From Aeromonas tecta (GTDB lineage Bacteria; Pseudomonadota; Gammaproteobacteria; Enterobacterales; Aeromonadaceae), in NCBI RefSeq assembly GCF_000820185.1, contig NZ_CDCA01000005.1:1-50480 (forward strand): a stretch of 50,480 nucleotides of DNA. Reading direction: 5' to 3'. Below, piece by piece: positions 1 through 7,899 of this stretch. The notes under the pieces are model-generated. The model saw only the letters and a list, made by a program, of their open reading frames with translations. It did not search any database and had not been told where the DNA came from. The stretch's first letter is position 1, and each line of letters starts with the position of its first letter. The position numbers and the translations under genes are program-made.

Positions 1-71
1 GCGGTACAAGCACAACTCACAAACGTCAAAGCGATCTATAGCAATCCCCGTTCCTTTGCTGCCATGATTAG

Positions 72-106
72 TCCATAACTTACGACTCAAATAGAGTAGT
101 TATGGA
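72..106. repeat. Inverted repeat near the left edge
   Basis: TCCATAACT (72-80) is perfectly repeated in inverted form as AGTTATGGA (98-106). Inside it ACTC (85-88) pairs with GAGT (94-97), giving a 13-bp interrupted stem with a TACG bulge and an AAATA loop. There is no T-tract, so it does not look like a terminator. It lies in the non-coding stretch after the Q-like gene, where a late promoter or regulator site is expected. Its role is unknown. Confidence 0.5.
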
Positions 107-145
107 TTCAGCAGATATCGTAGCAATCATAGGTATATGATAATA

Positions 146-171
146 AAAGGTCAGCTTATTAGCTGGCCTTT
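146..171. terminator. Hairpin terminator, bidirectional form
   Basis: AAAGGTCAGCT and AGCTGGCCTTT form an 11-bp stem with a short loop, with A-rich and T-rich flanks on both sides. It lies just downstream of the small secreted-protein gene at 219-620 on the minus strand and probably ends its transcript. Confidence 0.7.
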
Positions 172-218
172 AGCTTATCCAGCTGATGATAAGTCTATGC
201 TATCCAGAGATATAACAT

Positions 219-620
219 TCACTGAGCGACACTCACAGTGTCGAGACAATTTTTGAATATAAGAGTCCACCGATTTTCATCCGTGACCCCTTGCATAGAG
301 ATCCCGGCATCTAACAATGCCCCCTCCCATGCCTGGGCATCGTGAAAGGCCTTTGCCTTGGCTTGATCCTGGGTCAGCCCATCTTCTTGGGCATATGCAG
401 CAAGCAGCTTATCGGAGGAGGTTGAATAGATCTTCTCGAAGTAGGCCAGATCCGTTGCATTCCGGACTTCTGTCCGCAATGCCATCAGCTCATCCTTGTC
501 TCTCTCCGAGTAAGCTTTAGCATCTTCGATAAAGGAGTCGCAGATCGGGTATGCATCATCGTTATGGCCCTGGGAACCCAGGGCTGCAAGTAATGGGATA
601 AATGCTAGCAAGGTATTCAT
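219..620 (-). CDS. Small putative secreted protein, prophage accessory
   Basis: A 133-residue protein of unknown function. The first 18 or so residues (MNTLLAFIPLLAALGSQG) look like a signal peptide, so export to the periplasm is likely. The mature part has two cysteines (about C27 and C126) that could form one disulfide, and is otherwise acidic and helical. ATG 620 is preferred over the in-frame GTG at 629 because AAGGTGG lies at the right distance upstream. It sits after the Q-like gene and has its own hairpin terminator at 146-171, as expected for an independently expressed accessory gene of a prophage. No family was recognised. Confidence 0.6.
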   Translation of the reverse strand: MNTLLAFIPLLAALGSQGHNDDAYPICDSFIEDAKAYSERDKDELMALRTEVRNATDLAYFEKIYSTSSDKLLAAYAQEDGLTQDQAKAKAFHDAQAWEGALLDAGISMQGVTDENRWTLIFKNCLDTVSVAQ

Positions 621-697
621 CCTGTCCACCTTTAAGCGAGCCGCTGTAGCACTAAAATCTAGTATCCTCTAATGAATCCGGCAATGGGCATGAGCTC

Positions 698-1396
698 TTA
701 AATGACCCGCATTTCATTCACCTGTCGGTCCATAGTACGGGCCAGGTCTGACGCCTGATGAATCGCCTCATCCACCGCACGATCCACTGCCTGCCGCATC
801 TGCACGCCGAACCGGCGCGAGACCAGCTCGGCATCTGGCACCACTCTCCCGCTGCTGTGGCACTTAGGGCAGTCGTCACCCTTGCGCGGGCGTAGCCCTG
901 TCCCATTGCAGTGGGGGCAGCGGCCTGACTGCATCATCTCAGCCACACAGTGGTCGCGAGCCAACTGCAGGATCCCGTTCCGCTCGGCCAGCAGGCGCTG
1001 GTACTCGTGGCCATTACCGGAGCGGTGCGCGCGCTTGGCCCTCTCCATCACTACGGCGGCCCGGCGGCGCTCTTTGTCGAAGTGCGGGTGCGACGGCACC
1101 AACCGGTCCAACTGCTCTGGCAGCGGGCGGCGCAGCAGGATAGCCAGCGCCATGCAGCCGACCTCATCATCACCCAAGGTTGCGCAGAAGTGAGTCAGCA
1201 ACCCCTGAATGGCCTCTGTGTCCAACAGGTGATCGGCCATCAGATACTGGTACCCCTGGGGGTTACTCTTGGCTGCGACCTGCAGGGCACCAAGAAACTC
1301 ATCGCGGCCCAGGCTGCTGGCATTACCTGAGGATGGCTCGTGGAGCGCTCCTTTCGGTGAAAACAGGCGCAGGGCCATTTCCAATGACTTACTCAT
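698..1396 (-). CDS. Q-like late antitermination protein with zinc motif
   Basis: A 232-residue phage protein, last of the minus-strand early operon, where lambda carries Q. C160-P-H-C163 with C176-P-K-C179 forms a DnaJ-like CxxC-x12-CxxC zinc-binding motif. The flanking helical regions are rich in charged residues. It resembles prophage proteins described as similar to the lambda antiterminator Q (as I recall, TIGR02642). Lambda-type Q loads onto RNA polymerase at the late promoter and lets it read through terminators into lysis and head genes. Those genes would lie left of this window. Position and the zinc motif support the assignment; the biochemical role is inferred. Confidence 0.65.
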   Translation of the reverse strand: MSKSLEMALRLFSPKGALHEPSSGNASSLGRDEFLGALQVAAKSNPQGYQYLMADHLLDTEAIQGLLTHFCATLGDDEVGCMALAILLRRPLPEQLDRLVPSHPHFDKERRRAAVVMERAKRAHRSGNGHEYQRLLAERNGILQLARDHCVAEMMQSGRCPHCNGTGLRPRKGDDCPKCHSSGRVVPDAELVSRRFGVQMRQAVDRAVDEAIHQASDLARTMDRQVNEMRVI

Positions 1397-1417
1397 AATC
1401 AGTCCTCCTCAGGATGG

Positions 1418-2185
1418 CTAGGCAGCGTGAGCTTGCAGGTGGCCGGCAGCAAGAAGCTTATGGATCAACCATTGCTGCCCTTTGCCGGTGATCGTGGGCG
1501 AGAAAGCGAGACGAGTTTCACCATGTGCATCGTATGGCGTCTCGATGACTTCGAAGTAACCCTGCTCGAGATACTGCTGGAAAGGCAGATTGTGACGGTT
1601 GCCGCCCTTCATAAAGATCCGCATCTCACGCAGGATGGCGAAAATTTTCTTGGGCCCAATCCCTACGGTTTTGGCGAAATTACCGAGAAGGACACCCTTG
1701 TCGGCACCAGCGACTCGATCGGCAAAGTCAGCCTTCGGAGCCTGGATGGCGATTTGTTCTTGAGCTCTCTGCAGCTCCATGGTTTTTCTGTCTATCACTG
1801 ACTGCGCCACCATCAGCGCCTTGGCTATGATCAGCTCAGGCGTGTCTTGCTCCTGCCCAACGATATAGCCACCGTTCTTGCGAATGCTCGGGATAACCTC
1901 AACTGTAACCCAGCGCTTAAACACTCTAGCCTCAGGCTTGGTGCTGCTGAATATGGCTTGATAAAGACCAGACTCATTTATAAGAGATTGATTTACATAG
2001 TTTCCTCCAATTTGGAGTACCCTTTTCTCCTTGTCGTCTTCATCAATCAGCTTGTTCATGCTGTTGGTTTGGGCATATCCCAATACCATCGCAATGTCGC
2101 TCGCAACGAACCAGGGCTCTCCCTGCTCATCGGTGACGAAACGGATGTTGTGTCCTTCAAAGGCTTTGCTAATCAGGTTGGTCAT
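1418..2185 (-). CDS. Phage antirepressor (BRO-N plus KilAC domains)
   Basis: A 255-residue protein with an N-terminal BRO-N domain (about residues 10-110, with the typical 'EPWFVASDIAMVLGY' opening and 'FKRWVTVEVIPSIRKNGGY' end) and a C-terminal KilAC/ANT domain (about 150-250). Such proteins act as antirepressors or DNA-binding regulators that favour lytic growth. It overlaps the upstream nuclease gene by 4 nt, and its start is preceded by AAGGACCCGACC. The local repressor seems to lack the self-cleavage residues (see CI entry), so an antirepressor may be the main induction route; this is inference. Confidence 0.85.
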   Translation of the reverse strand: MTNLISKAFEGHNIRFVTDEQGEPWFVASDIAMVLGYAQTNSMNKLIDEDDKEKRVLQIGGNYVNQSLINESGLYQAIFSSTKPEARVFKRWVTVEVIPSIRKNGGYIVGQEQDTPELIIAKALMVAQSVIDRKTMELQRAQEQIAIQAPKADFADRVAGADKGVLLGNFAKTVGIGPKKIFAILREMRIFMKGGNRHNLPFQQYLEQGYFEVIETPYDAHGETRLAFSPTITGKGQQWLIHKLLAAGHLQAHAA

Positions 2186-2607
2186 GGTCGGGTCCTTGGT
2201 TGGTTATTGGTCTGTTCAAATGCTTTCAGCAGCCAGGCGCGCAACTGGCCGGATTTGATGTGTTCTGGGGTAACTTCCAGCACGGTCCACCCGAGCAGGG
2301 TGGCCTCGTTCATCTTGGCGCGGTCCTCTACGAACCCCCTCCCCCGGGTATGCCGGCCGCCGGAGTGGATCCCGCCGTGGACCTCAAGGGCGATCATGCG
2401 GGTGGGCCAGGCGTAGTCGAAGCGCCATTTGCGCTTGGGGTGAAACAGCAGCTCGGTGACGGGGTCAGGGAAACCAACAAGCTGGGCCAGCACCTTGTCG
2501 TGCAGGGTGGTGACTTGCTGGGCCTTGCGCACCTGGTTGGCTGCGCTCCTGACCTTCGGGCTGCTACCCAGCAGCCGGGCCGCATCGAGGGCGGAGAGGT
2601 GGATCAT
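2182..2607 (-). CDS. Putative PD-(D/E)XK-type phage endonuclease
   Basis: A 141-residue phage protein. The segment around D64 ('FDYAWP') followed by E75 ('ALEVHGG') and the later 'GWTVLEVTPEHI' strand has the look of a small PD-(D/E)XK or very-short-patch-type nuclease fold. The N-terminal third is basic and helical. It lies in the nin-like part of the early operon, in 4-nt overlaps with genes on both sides, where phages often carry Holliday-junction resolvases or homing-type nucleases. The exact substrate cannot be told from sequence. Catalytic assignment is by inspection only. Confidence 0.55.
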   Translation of the reverse strand: MIHLSALDAARLLGSSPKVRSAANQVRKAQQVTTLHDKVLAQLVGFPDPVTELLFHPKRKWRFDYAWPTRMIALEVHGGIHSGGRHTRGRGFVEDRAKMNEATLLGWTVLEVTPEHIKSGQLRAWLLKAFEQTNNQPRTRP

Positions 2608-2921
2608 GCCGCCCTCCCGATGGTGTTCTTGCGCAGTTCGGTGACTTCTCTGGCCACCTGCTCCAGCAGAGCCTCCTCGCTACCGTGCTCCTGCTGCCAG
2701 CTCTTAGGGGTGGCGTGGAATCCTGTGGGGTAGCAGGCGCGATGATGTCGCGGGCAGAGGGGAATCACCCGGGTGTGAGCAGCGCGCTGCGCCATGCCAG
2801 ACCCAGAGCGCACATGATGGATTTCCGCGAGGCTCGGCCCCAGGCCAGCATTCCGGCAGGCAATACAGCACAGAGAGCTCACATCGTCCAACCACTGCTT
2901 ATCAGCCTTGGTCTTGCTCAT
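2604..2921 (-). CDS. Ref-type RecA-dependent HNH nuclease
   Basis: A 105-residue protein matching the recombination-enhancement-function (Ref) family: 'CCIAC' zinc-type pair near residues 18-22, then 'EIHHVRSG', 'RVIPLCPRHHR' and a C-terminal 'QEHGSEEALLEQV'. The family's prototype, P1 Ref, is an HNH nuclease that cuts double-stranded DNA at RecA-made displacement loops. It is translationally coupled with ninB upstream and the PD-(D/E)XK gene downstream by 4-nt overlaps, so it belongs to the phage recombination set. It is shorter than P1 Ref, as is common for lambdoid versions. Confidence 0.75.
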   Translation of the reverse strand: MSKTKADKQWLDDVSSLCCIACRNAGLGPSLAEIHHVRSGSGMAQRAAHTRVIPLCPRHHRACYPTGFHATPKSWQQEHGSEEALLEQVAREVTELRKNTIGRAA

Positions 2922-3361
2922 GCGGCGGCCCTTCCGTATGCGGCCACCCAGTCGAAGCCGCGGCGGGATTCATCCCCGAACTGCACGCCCTGTTGGGCGC
3001 CGAAGGCCTGGGCCAATTCGATGAGGTCGCGCATCTCCCGCACAGTCATCTTGGATGTGGACTTACCCAGTACCACGAAGCCGGTACCGTTTATGTTCGG
3101 CACCACGTCCTGCTGATACAAAGCTGCGCTGAGCACATGCTTCCAGTCCTCCTTGGCGAGTTTGCGTCCGTGCCAGTTAACCTGCTCGGCGATGTCAGTG
3201 AGACACGCCCAGAGCATTGAGTTCTGGGCCAGGGAGCGGGTCATCTCCTTGATTTCGATGACCAGGGGCTTGTCCTGGTCAACCGGCAGGCCAGCGACCA
3301 ACTGGCAAGCGCGGGACCGGATTTCAGGGCTGCGGAGGAAATACCTGGGGTAGGAGTTCAT
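2918..3361 (-). CDS. ninB: NinB recombination protein
   Basis: A 147-residue NinB (Orf)-family protein. The features are an 'EMTRSLAQNSMLWACLTDIAEQVNWHGRKL'-type core (about residues 38-68), followed by 'KEDWKHVL', and a C-terminal 'SRRGFDW' end. Lambda NinB binds single-stranded DNA and SSB and can replace RecFOR in recombination. It overlaps rha upstream and ref downstream by 4 nt, and together with the plus-strand RecE/RecT genes it gives the prophage a complete recombination kit. Confidence 0.85.
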   Translation of the reverse strand: MNSYPRYFLRSPEIRSRACQLVAGLPVDQDKPLVIEIKEMTRSLAQNSMLWACLTDIAEQVNWHGRKLAKEDWKHVLSAALYQQDVVPNINGTGFVVLGKSTSKMTVREMRDLIELAQAFGAQQGVQFGDESRRGFDWVAAYGRAAA

Positions 3362-3966
3362 GCCGCATCTGCCCCTGTCAGTTCGAGGGAAAGCTGGGAT
3401 CTGGCTTCAAGCTGGGCTTGTTCAAGACACAGCGCCCGCTTCTCGATACGCCGCAGGGCCAGCCCTTGTCCATGGAAAGAACCTTTGGAGACAGAGAGAG
3501 CCTCCCGCCTAGCAAAGTCGTGCAGGAGATGCTGCAGATCTCGATTCTCGTGGAGTTGTTCCATCATCCAGTTGAACGCTCGGATGTAGAGCAGTTTGAA
3601 CTGGGCAGCCTTTTTGCCAGTAAATCCCATGACCAAGAACACCATACCGTCTTTCGTAATCAGGTACTCGGGTCTTGGATCGCCATTTTTATCAATGAAA
3701 TCAGTCAGCTCATAATTGAGCGCAGTGAATTCCTCGTCACATTCGAGCAAGCGGATAGCTCGTAGTACGTTGCGATGCTCCTTCTCAAACAGCTCGGCAA
3801 CTTGGCGGGAAGTCGTGAACACCTCTCCTTCCTTGACGCTCACTAGCTTCTTGAACAGCTCAACCTGCTCGGGAGTGTACTGAGGGACGATAGGCTTGAT
3901 GCGGTGGATGCTGCCGCAGCCACGCGGGCGTGCTGCGGATAGATCTCGGGTATGTGATTTGGTCAT
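3358..3966 (-). CDS. rha: Rha family phage regulatory protein
   Basis: A 202-residue protein with an N-terminal pRha domain (about residues 40-130; 'VFTTSRQVAELFEKEHRNVLRAI', then 'YLITKDGMVFLVMGFTGKKAAQFK') and a helical C-terminus. Rha proteins are phage regulators; in P22-like phages they interfere with growth in hosts lacking IHF. ATG 3966 is chosen over the in-frame ATG at 3987 because AAAGGACCCAGACC lies directly before it. It is the first lytic gene after the cargo block. Confidence 0.85.
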   Translation of the reverse strand: MTKSHTRDLSAARPRGCGSIHRIKPIVPQYTPEQVELFKKLVSVKEGEVFTTSRQVAELFEKEHRNVLRAIRLLECDEEFTALNYELTDFIDKNGDPRPEYLITKDGMVFLVMGFTGKKAAQFKLLYIRAFNWMMEQLHENRDLQHLLHDFARREALSVSKGSFHGQGLALRRIEKRALCLEQAQLEARSQLSLELTGADAA

Positions 3967-4132
3967 GGTCTGGGTCCTTTTGGTCATACACAGCCGGGTG
4001 GTCTAGTTCCGGCATTGGCAATGGTACCCACTGTTGAGAATTTCTGTCACGCACAACAAAACCATTCAGAACAATCTGAGTCCCTTGTATGATTTACTTC
4101 CACTCATCACCTTATCGACTAAGAGATTGTTC

Positions 4133-4753
4133 ATGTTCGAGTTAATAGAGAAAGCAATGGCTCATTTGCAGTCAGGCAATTATGCAATCCTGATCGCAGT
4201 CATCATCGCAAGCCTGATATATAAGTCATTCCCTTTACTCGATGCTTATCATGCACACAGGAAGCGTCGAGTAACCGACCTGGAAAACACGATTAAGAGT
4301 GATAACATCAGCTCATCTTTCAAGAAGAACCTCAAAGAAGAGATTGAGAGTGAACATTTTAAAATTGTATATGGCGTCAGGGCCAAGAAATCCCTGATAG
4401 ACCAGGTATTCATGCTACACAATAAACTAGGAGGGGAAAGGACACTTCATCAGTTTTCCAATGCGCTGAAACTCTACCCAAAGGTAATCCGGGGCAGTGA
4501 TGGGAAGTACAAGCTTGAAGTTAGATTCATAGATTTTTTCTTTGGATTATACCATCTCTTTTTTGGTTTTATTTTCTTGGCGCTAGGGTTGCTCGTATTA
4601 TATATCCAAATCGACCTGGGGTTGTTTGCTCTGAATGGACGACCATTAATTCTAATAGCCATCATGATTATTGGAGGCATATACCTGTTCTATATGGGCA
4701 CTCCAGTATTTTCCTTGAGAGCCATAAACCGGGCACTTAAAACTAGATCCTAG
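4133..4753 (+). CDS. Putative inner-membrane protein, cargo gene
   Basis: A 206-residue protein of unknown function. It has three predicted membrane segments: about residues 16-36 ('AILIAVIIASLIYKSFPLL'), 135-158 ('FFFGLYHLFFGFIFLALG') and 172-190 ('LILIAIMIIGGIYLFYMG'), with a charged cytoplasm-sized middle domain of about 95 residues. ATG 4133 is preferred to ATG 4034 because AAGAGA lies upstream and the extra N-terminus looks non-membrane. It is AT-rich, on the opposite strand to the surrounding lytic genes, and next to nuclease and AbiH cargo. A superinfection-exclusion or membrane effector role is possible but not shown. Confidence 0.6.
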   Translation: MFELIEKAMAHLQSGNYAILIAVIIASLIYKSFPLLDAYHAHRKRRVTDLENTIKSDNISSSFKKNLKEEIESEHFKIVYGVRAKKSLIDQVFMLHNKLGGERTLHQFSNALKLYPKVIRGSDGKYKLEVRFIDFFFGLYHLFFGFIFLALGLLVLYIQIDLGLFALNGRPLILIAIMIIGGIYLFYMGTPVFSLRAINRALKTRS

Positions 4754-4872
4754 TTACCATCTGCTGCTGGCCTAACGCCCCCTCAGAGTGGGCTGACGCC
4801 CCTCAACAAACGGAACCATTCGAGTTACCATAACGGCCTCTATCCGTGGTCAGCAGTCTCGAGGGGATTACA

Positions 4873-5816
4873 GTGGCATTCTGGTGGGTAAACCATAAGC
4901 AAACGTACGGTGCAGAAGTTGGGGGCGGCTACATCTGGTCGCCCATGACCAACCGCAATGGCTCGAAGAATCAGACCTATATCAACCTCACGCTGACCCG
5001 GCCGGGGGACGTTGTTATCTCCTACGCCGGCGGGCTTATCAAGGCCATTGGCCTGGTTGCAGCACCTTGCAGCGAGAAGTCCAAACCCTCTGAATTCGGC
5101 AGCGCCGGCGATTCCTGGTCCGATATTGGCTGGGAAGTCCGCATCGACTGGGAGTTGCTGGAGAGGCCAATTCGCCCGAAGGAGCACCTGGAGTTGATTG
5201 CCCCCCTCCTCCCCTCGAAGAACTCACCTTTGCAGCCCAACGGTAATGGGAACCAGAGCTGCTACCTGGCCGGCATCAGCATCGAGATGGGCAGCCTGCT
5301 GCTCTCACTGGCCGACCGCCTGAACCCCGACTTTGTCGATAACATCGAGCAGCACCAGGCCGAACTGGAAGGCGACGCCATCGAGGCGGACATCAAAGCC
5401 TCTACCCTGGAAGTCACTGAGAAACTGCAGCTCTCCAAAGCTCGCATCGGCCAGGGCAACTTCCGTAGGGACCTGGAGAAAATTGAGCCTGCTTGCCGAG
5501 TCACCGGCGTTACCAACAAGGCCCTGCTCATCGCCAGCCACATCAAGCCCTGGTCTAAGTGCGAGAACAACGCTGAACGCCTCGATGGCCACAACGACCT
5601 TCTGCTCTCCCCTCACATCGACAAGCTGTTCGACCGTGGCTGGATTACCTTCACTGACTCTGGTGACCTGCTGCCGAGACCAGCATCGAGCAGGCGCTGC
5701 TGCAGTGGGGAGTTGCACTCCCCCTGAACGTCGCCCCCTTTGAACCCAAGCAAGCCCGATACCTCGCCTATCACCGTGACGAGATTTTCAGGGCTGAACC
5801 AGTCCCTTCTGCTTAA
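4873..5816 (+). pseudogene. EVE-like/HNH restriction-type nuclease, C-terminal frameshift
   Basis: The N-terminus ('AFWWVNHKQTY', 'EVGGGYIWSP') resembles the EVE/PUA-like domain of modification-sensing nucleases. The C-terminus ('ALLIASHIKPWSKC', 'RLDGHNDLLLSPHIDKLFDRG') is an HNH_2 nuclease domain. Such proteins usually cut modified phage DNA. The open frame ends at 5727 with an atypical tail. Shifting frame at about 5671-5676 restores a family-like end ('ETSIEQALLQWG', 'QARYLAYHRDEIFR') with a stop at 5814-5816. So one base has been lost, or two gained, in the gene or in the assembly. The HNH core is upstream of the shift. GTG 4873 is chosen as the start because GAGGGG precedes it. Confidence 0.75.
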
Positions 5817-6196
5817 GACTACCCACCCAGGAGCAGGGCTTCATCCCTGCTCTGCAAACATCCTCAGCAGCCCTCCCCCACAAAATCTGTGATCCCCTCT
5901 CAAATCCCCCTTCTTTTCGCTCAACAACCAGCACCGTTTGAGATACGATTTCCGCACGGTACCCAAGCTCCATGCAAGGCCTACCCATGACAAGGAACTG
6001 TCATTTGATCACAGGTCAAAAGCAGCAATCTAGGAGCTGTAACTTAGTGGCGGTAGCCTTTTTAAGTACAATACTTCATAAGTGCCGATCACAATAAAAA
6101 TTCAATATTTATATAATGTAATAATTCTAAAAAGTGAGTCTTTTTATACACAAAAAGATAAAAACACATACTTTCTATTCTTTCAGGGGCGGTTAA
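5817..6196. other. Non-coding gap between nuclease and cargo pair
   Basis: The gap has no convincing gene. A stem GAGCAGGG/CCCTGCTC (5831-5852) without T-tract follows the HNH gene. The right half turns strongly AT-rich (about 6080-6180), a likely promoter region for the gene at 6197, which has AGGGGCGG as ribosome binding site. The abrupt change in base composition near 6060 suggests a junction between two separately acquired pieces. Confidence 0.5.
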
Positions 6197-6862
6197 ATGA
6201 GAAAAAAACACGAACAATCCGTTATAGATTCATTTGCAGAACATTTCTTGTCTAAGGGGAAGTTACTTGGTAAGCAAGTTAATAAGCTCTCTGTGGATGG
6301 CCAAGACTCACTGCTGGGCGCAGATTACATATTCACAGCAACAACCAATTTTGCTCTAGTAGAGTTTAAATATGAAGAGAATGATTTGAAATCAGAAAGA
6401 ACCAAGGGGCTAAGATTTAAGCTTTGTAAAATGCTAGACCAAAATGGCCCAAGATTAGAGCAAAGCTTACAATGCCATTTTGTTGCTTGGAGTAATAAAG
6501 AGCAAGAAATTAGAAAAGTTATCTTCAATAAATATCGTTCTGAGATCTGCAACAAAGAGATTTTCCCCCAGTCAATACTAAAACGAACAACCCCGGATAA
6601 ATCAACAAGGGTTAGTGCCAACAAATTAATAAATGATTTCTTCGACGGCAAAATTGGAACATCTTTTGATAACTTCAACAACTACATAAAGTGGCTCCTA
6701 AAGCTTTGTGACAAAGGAGGCACGAATATAGAGGTTATGCTTGACAATCCTGATAGCAATGAGCTGGAAATATTAGAGTTTAGCAGCCTAGAACTGTTAA
6801 ACACCTGGTTAATTAGAAATAATCCACAGCCATCACCTACCTCCAGGTCTCCAAGTCCATAA
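6197..6862 (+). CDS. PD-(D/E)XK-like cargo protein next to AbiH
   Basis: A 221-residue, AT-rich gene with no family that I recognise. The N-terminal part has the layout of a PD-(D/E)XK nuclease: a helix with E6, then D43 in 'GADYIF', then E56-F-K58 in 'ALVEFKYEEN'. This pattern is seen in restriction and Holliday-junction nuclease folds. The C-terminal half is helical and basic, with a Pro/Ser-rich tail. It lies 94 nt upstream of abiH on the same strand with no hairpin between, so the two may be one transcription unit. A defence nuclease role is inferred from motif and context. Confidence 0.6.
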   Translation: MRKKHEQSVIDSFAEHFLSKGKLLGKQVNKLSVDGQDSLLGADYIFTATTNFALVEFKYEENDLKSERTKGLRFKLCKMLDQNGPRLEQSLQCHFVAWSNKEQEIRKVIFNKYRSEICNKEIFPQSILKRTTPDKSTRVSANKLINDFFDGKIGTSFDNFNNYIKWLLKLCDKGGTNIEVMLDNPDSNELEILEFSSLELLNTWLIRNNPQPSPTSRSPSP

Positions 6863-6956
6863 CTTCACTACCAAAAATCATTTATAGCGAAAAATCTAAG
6901 GCCAATAGTGATATATAAACGTGGCTTTAATTATACCAATATGACGTATTATATAT

Positions 6957-7820
6957 ATGACGACACTGTATGTAATTGGAAATGGATTTGATCTTTGGCA
7001 TGGTTTGCCAACAAGTTACCGCCAGTTTTATGAGTTCGCAAAAGACACTCTGGATGAGCTTGAGGAACACTATTTATTTGATCCTGACGTTGATGTTCCT
7101 TGGTATGATTTTGAAAATGCTCTAGGTACATTCAACTCGAATGGGTTCTATGATTATTATAATGAAATTGATGTGCAAGCTGAAGACTTCAGGCCTAGCT
7201 TCGTTTTTGGATTAGAGGATGAGCTTGCGCAGGAAACAGAAAGGCATGTTACCACTATAAAAGAAGCATTCATCGAATGGGTTCATCAAATTGATGAACA
7301 ACAAGCAGTCCCATTAATGAAATTTAATGATGAATCTATTTTTATTAACTTCAATTACACATCAACCCTCCAGATAGTCTATGGCATTGCAGACAATAAA
7401 ATATTCCATATTCACGGCCGCTATGCAACACATGACGATTTAATTTTTGGACACAATGAAAATATATCTGTAGTACCAGAAATTGATGAAAACGGGGATA
7501 GTAATCGCACTATGTTCTCAGATGCCGAAGGTGCTGCAGAGTACCCTCTCCATGCATTTAAAAAACCTGTGGATGAAATTTTAAAGAAAGGAAATGATTA
7601 TTTTAACGCACTTAATGGTATAGCGACAGTTGTAGTGATTGGCCATTCACTAAATAAAATAGATTTGCCATATTTTCGCCGCATTGCTGATAGCACCGAA
7701 GGAGCTCGATGGGAAGTTAGCTATTATAGCATTGATGAGAAAGAAAGATATATTAGAGCTCTTATGGAATGTGGTGTAAGCAAAGAACAAATAGTATTGT
7801 ATCCATATGCTGAGTTATAG
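6957..7820 (+). CDS. AbiH family abortive-infection protein
   Basis: A 287-residue protein of the bacteriophage abortive infection AbiH family. The N-terminal 'LYVIGNGFDLWHGLPTSY' is diagnostic; 'FINFNYTSTLQIVYG' (about 128-142), 'HIHGRY' (about 151-156) and 'VVVIGHSLNKIDLPYF' (about 225-240) are further family motifs. AbiH was first described from lactococcal plasmids as blocking phage growth; its biochemistry is unclear to me. The GNGFD, NYT, HIHG and GHSL...D spacing recalls SIR2-like folds, which is inference. It is AT-rich, follows the PD-(D/E)XK-like gene, and is convergent with the XRE-ImmA/IrrE gene. Confidence 0.85.
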   Translation: MTTLYVIGNGFDLWHGLPTSYRQFYEFAKDTLDELEEHYLFDPDVDVPWYDFENALGTFNSNGFYDYYNEIDVQAEDFRPSFVFGLEDELAQETERHVTTIKEAFIEWVHQIDEQQAVPLMKFNDESIFINFNYTSTLQIVYGIADNKIFHIHGRYATHDDLIFGHNENISVVPEIDENGDSNRTMFSDAEGAAEYPLHAFKKPVDEILKKGNDYFNALNGIATVVVIGHSLNKIDLPYFRRIADSTEGARWEVSYYSIDEKERYIRALMECGVSKEQIVLYPYAEL

Positions 7821-7848
7821 TGTTAGTTGTGTAGCCACAATTATTATC

Positions 7849-7873
7849 AGGCACCGCCATCAAGCCGGTGCCT
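7849..7873. terminator. Hairpin between convergent cargo genes
   Basis: AGGCACCG and CGGTGCCT form an 8-bp stem around a 9-nt loop between the abiH stop and the end of the XRE-ImmA/IrrE gene. There is no strong T-tract on either side, so termination strength is uncertain. Confidence 0.45.
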
Positions 7874-7899
7874 CCCCTCTCTCGAATGAAAAAACACCT

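Noticed and set aside
5788..5988. 66-codon minus-strand frame after the HNH gene
   Set aside because: No ribosome binding site, and it overlaps the restored C-terminus of the nuclease.
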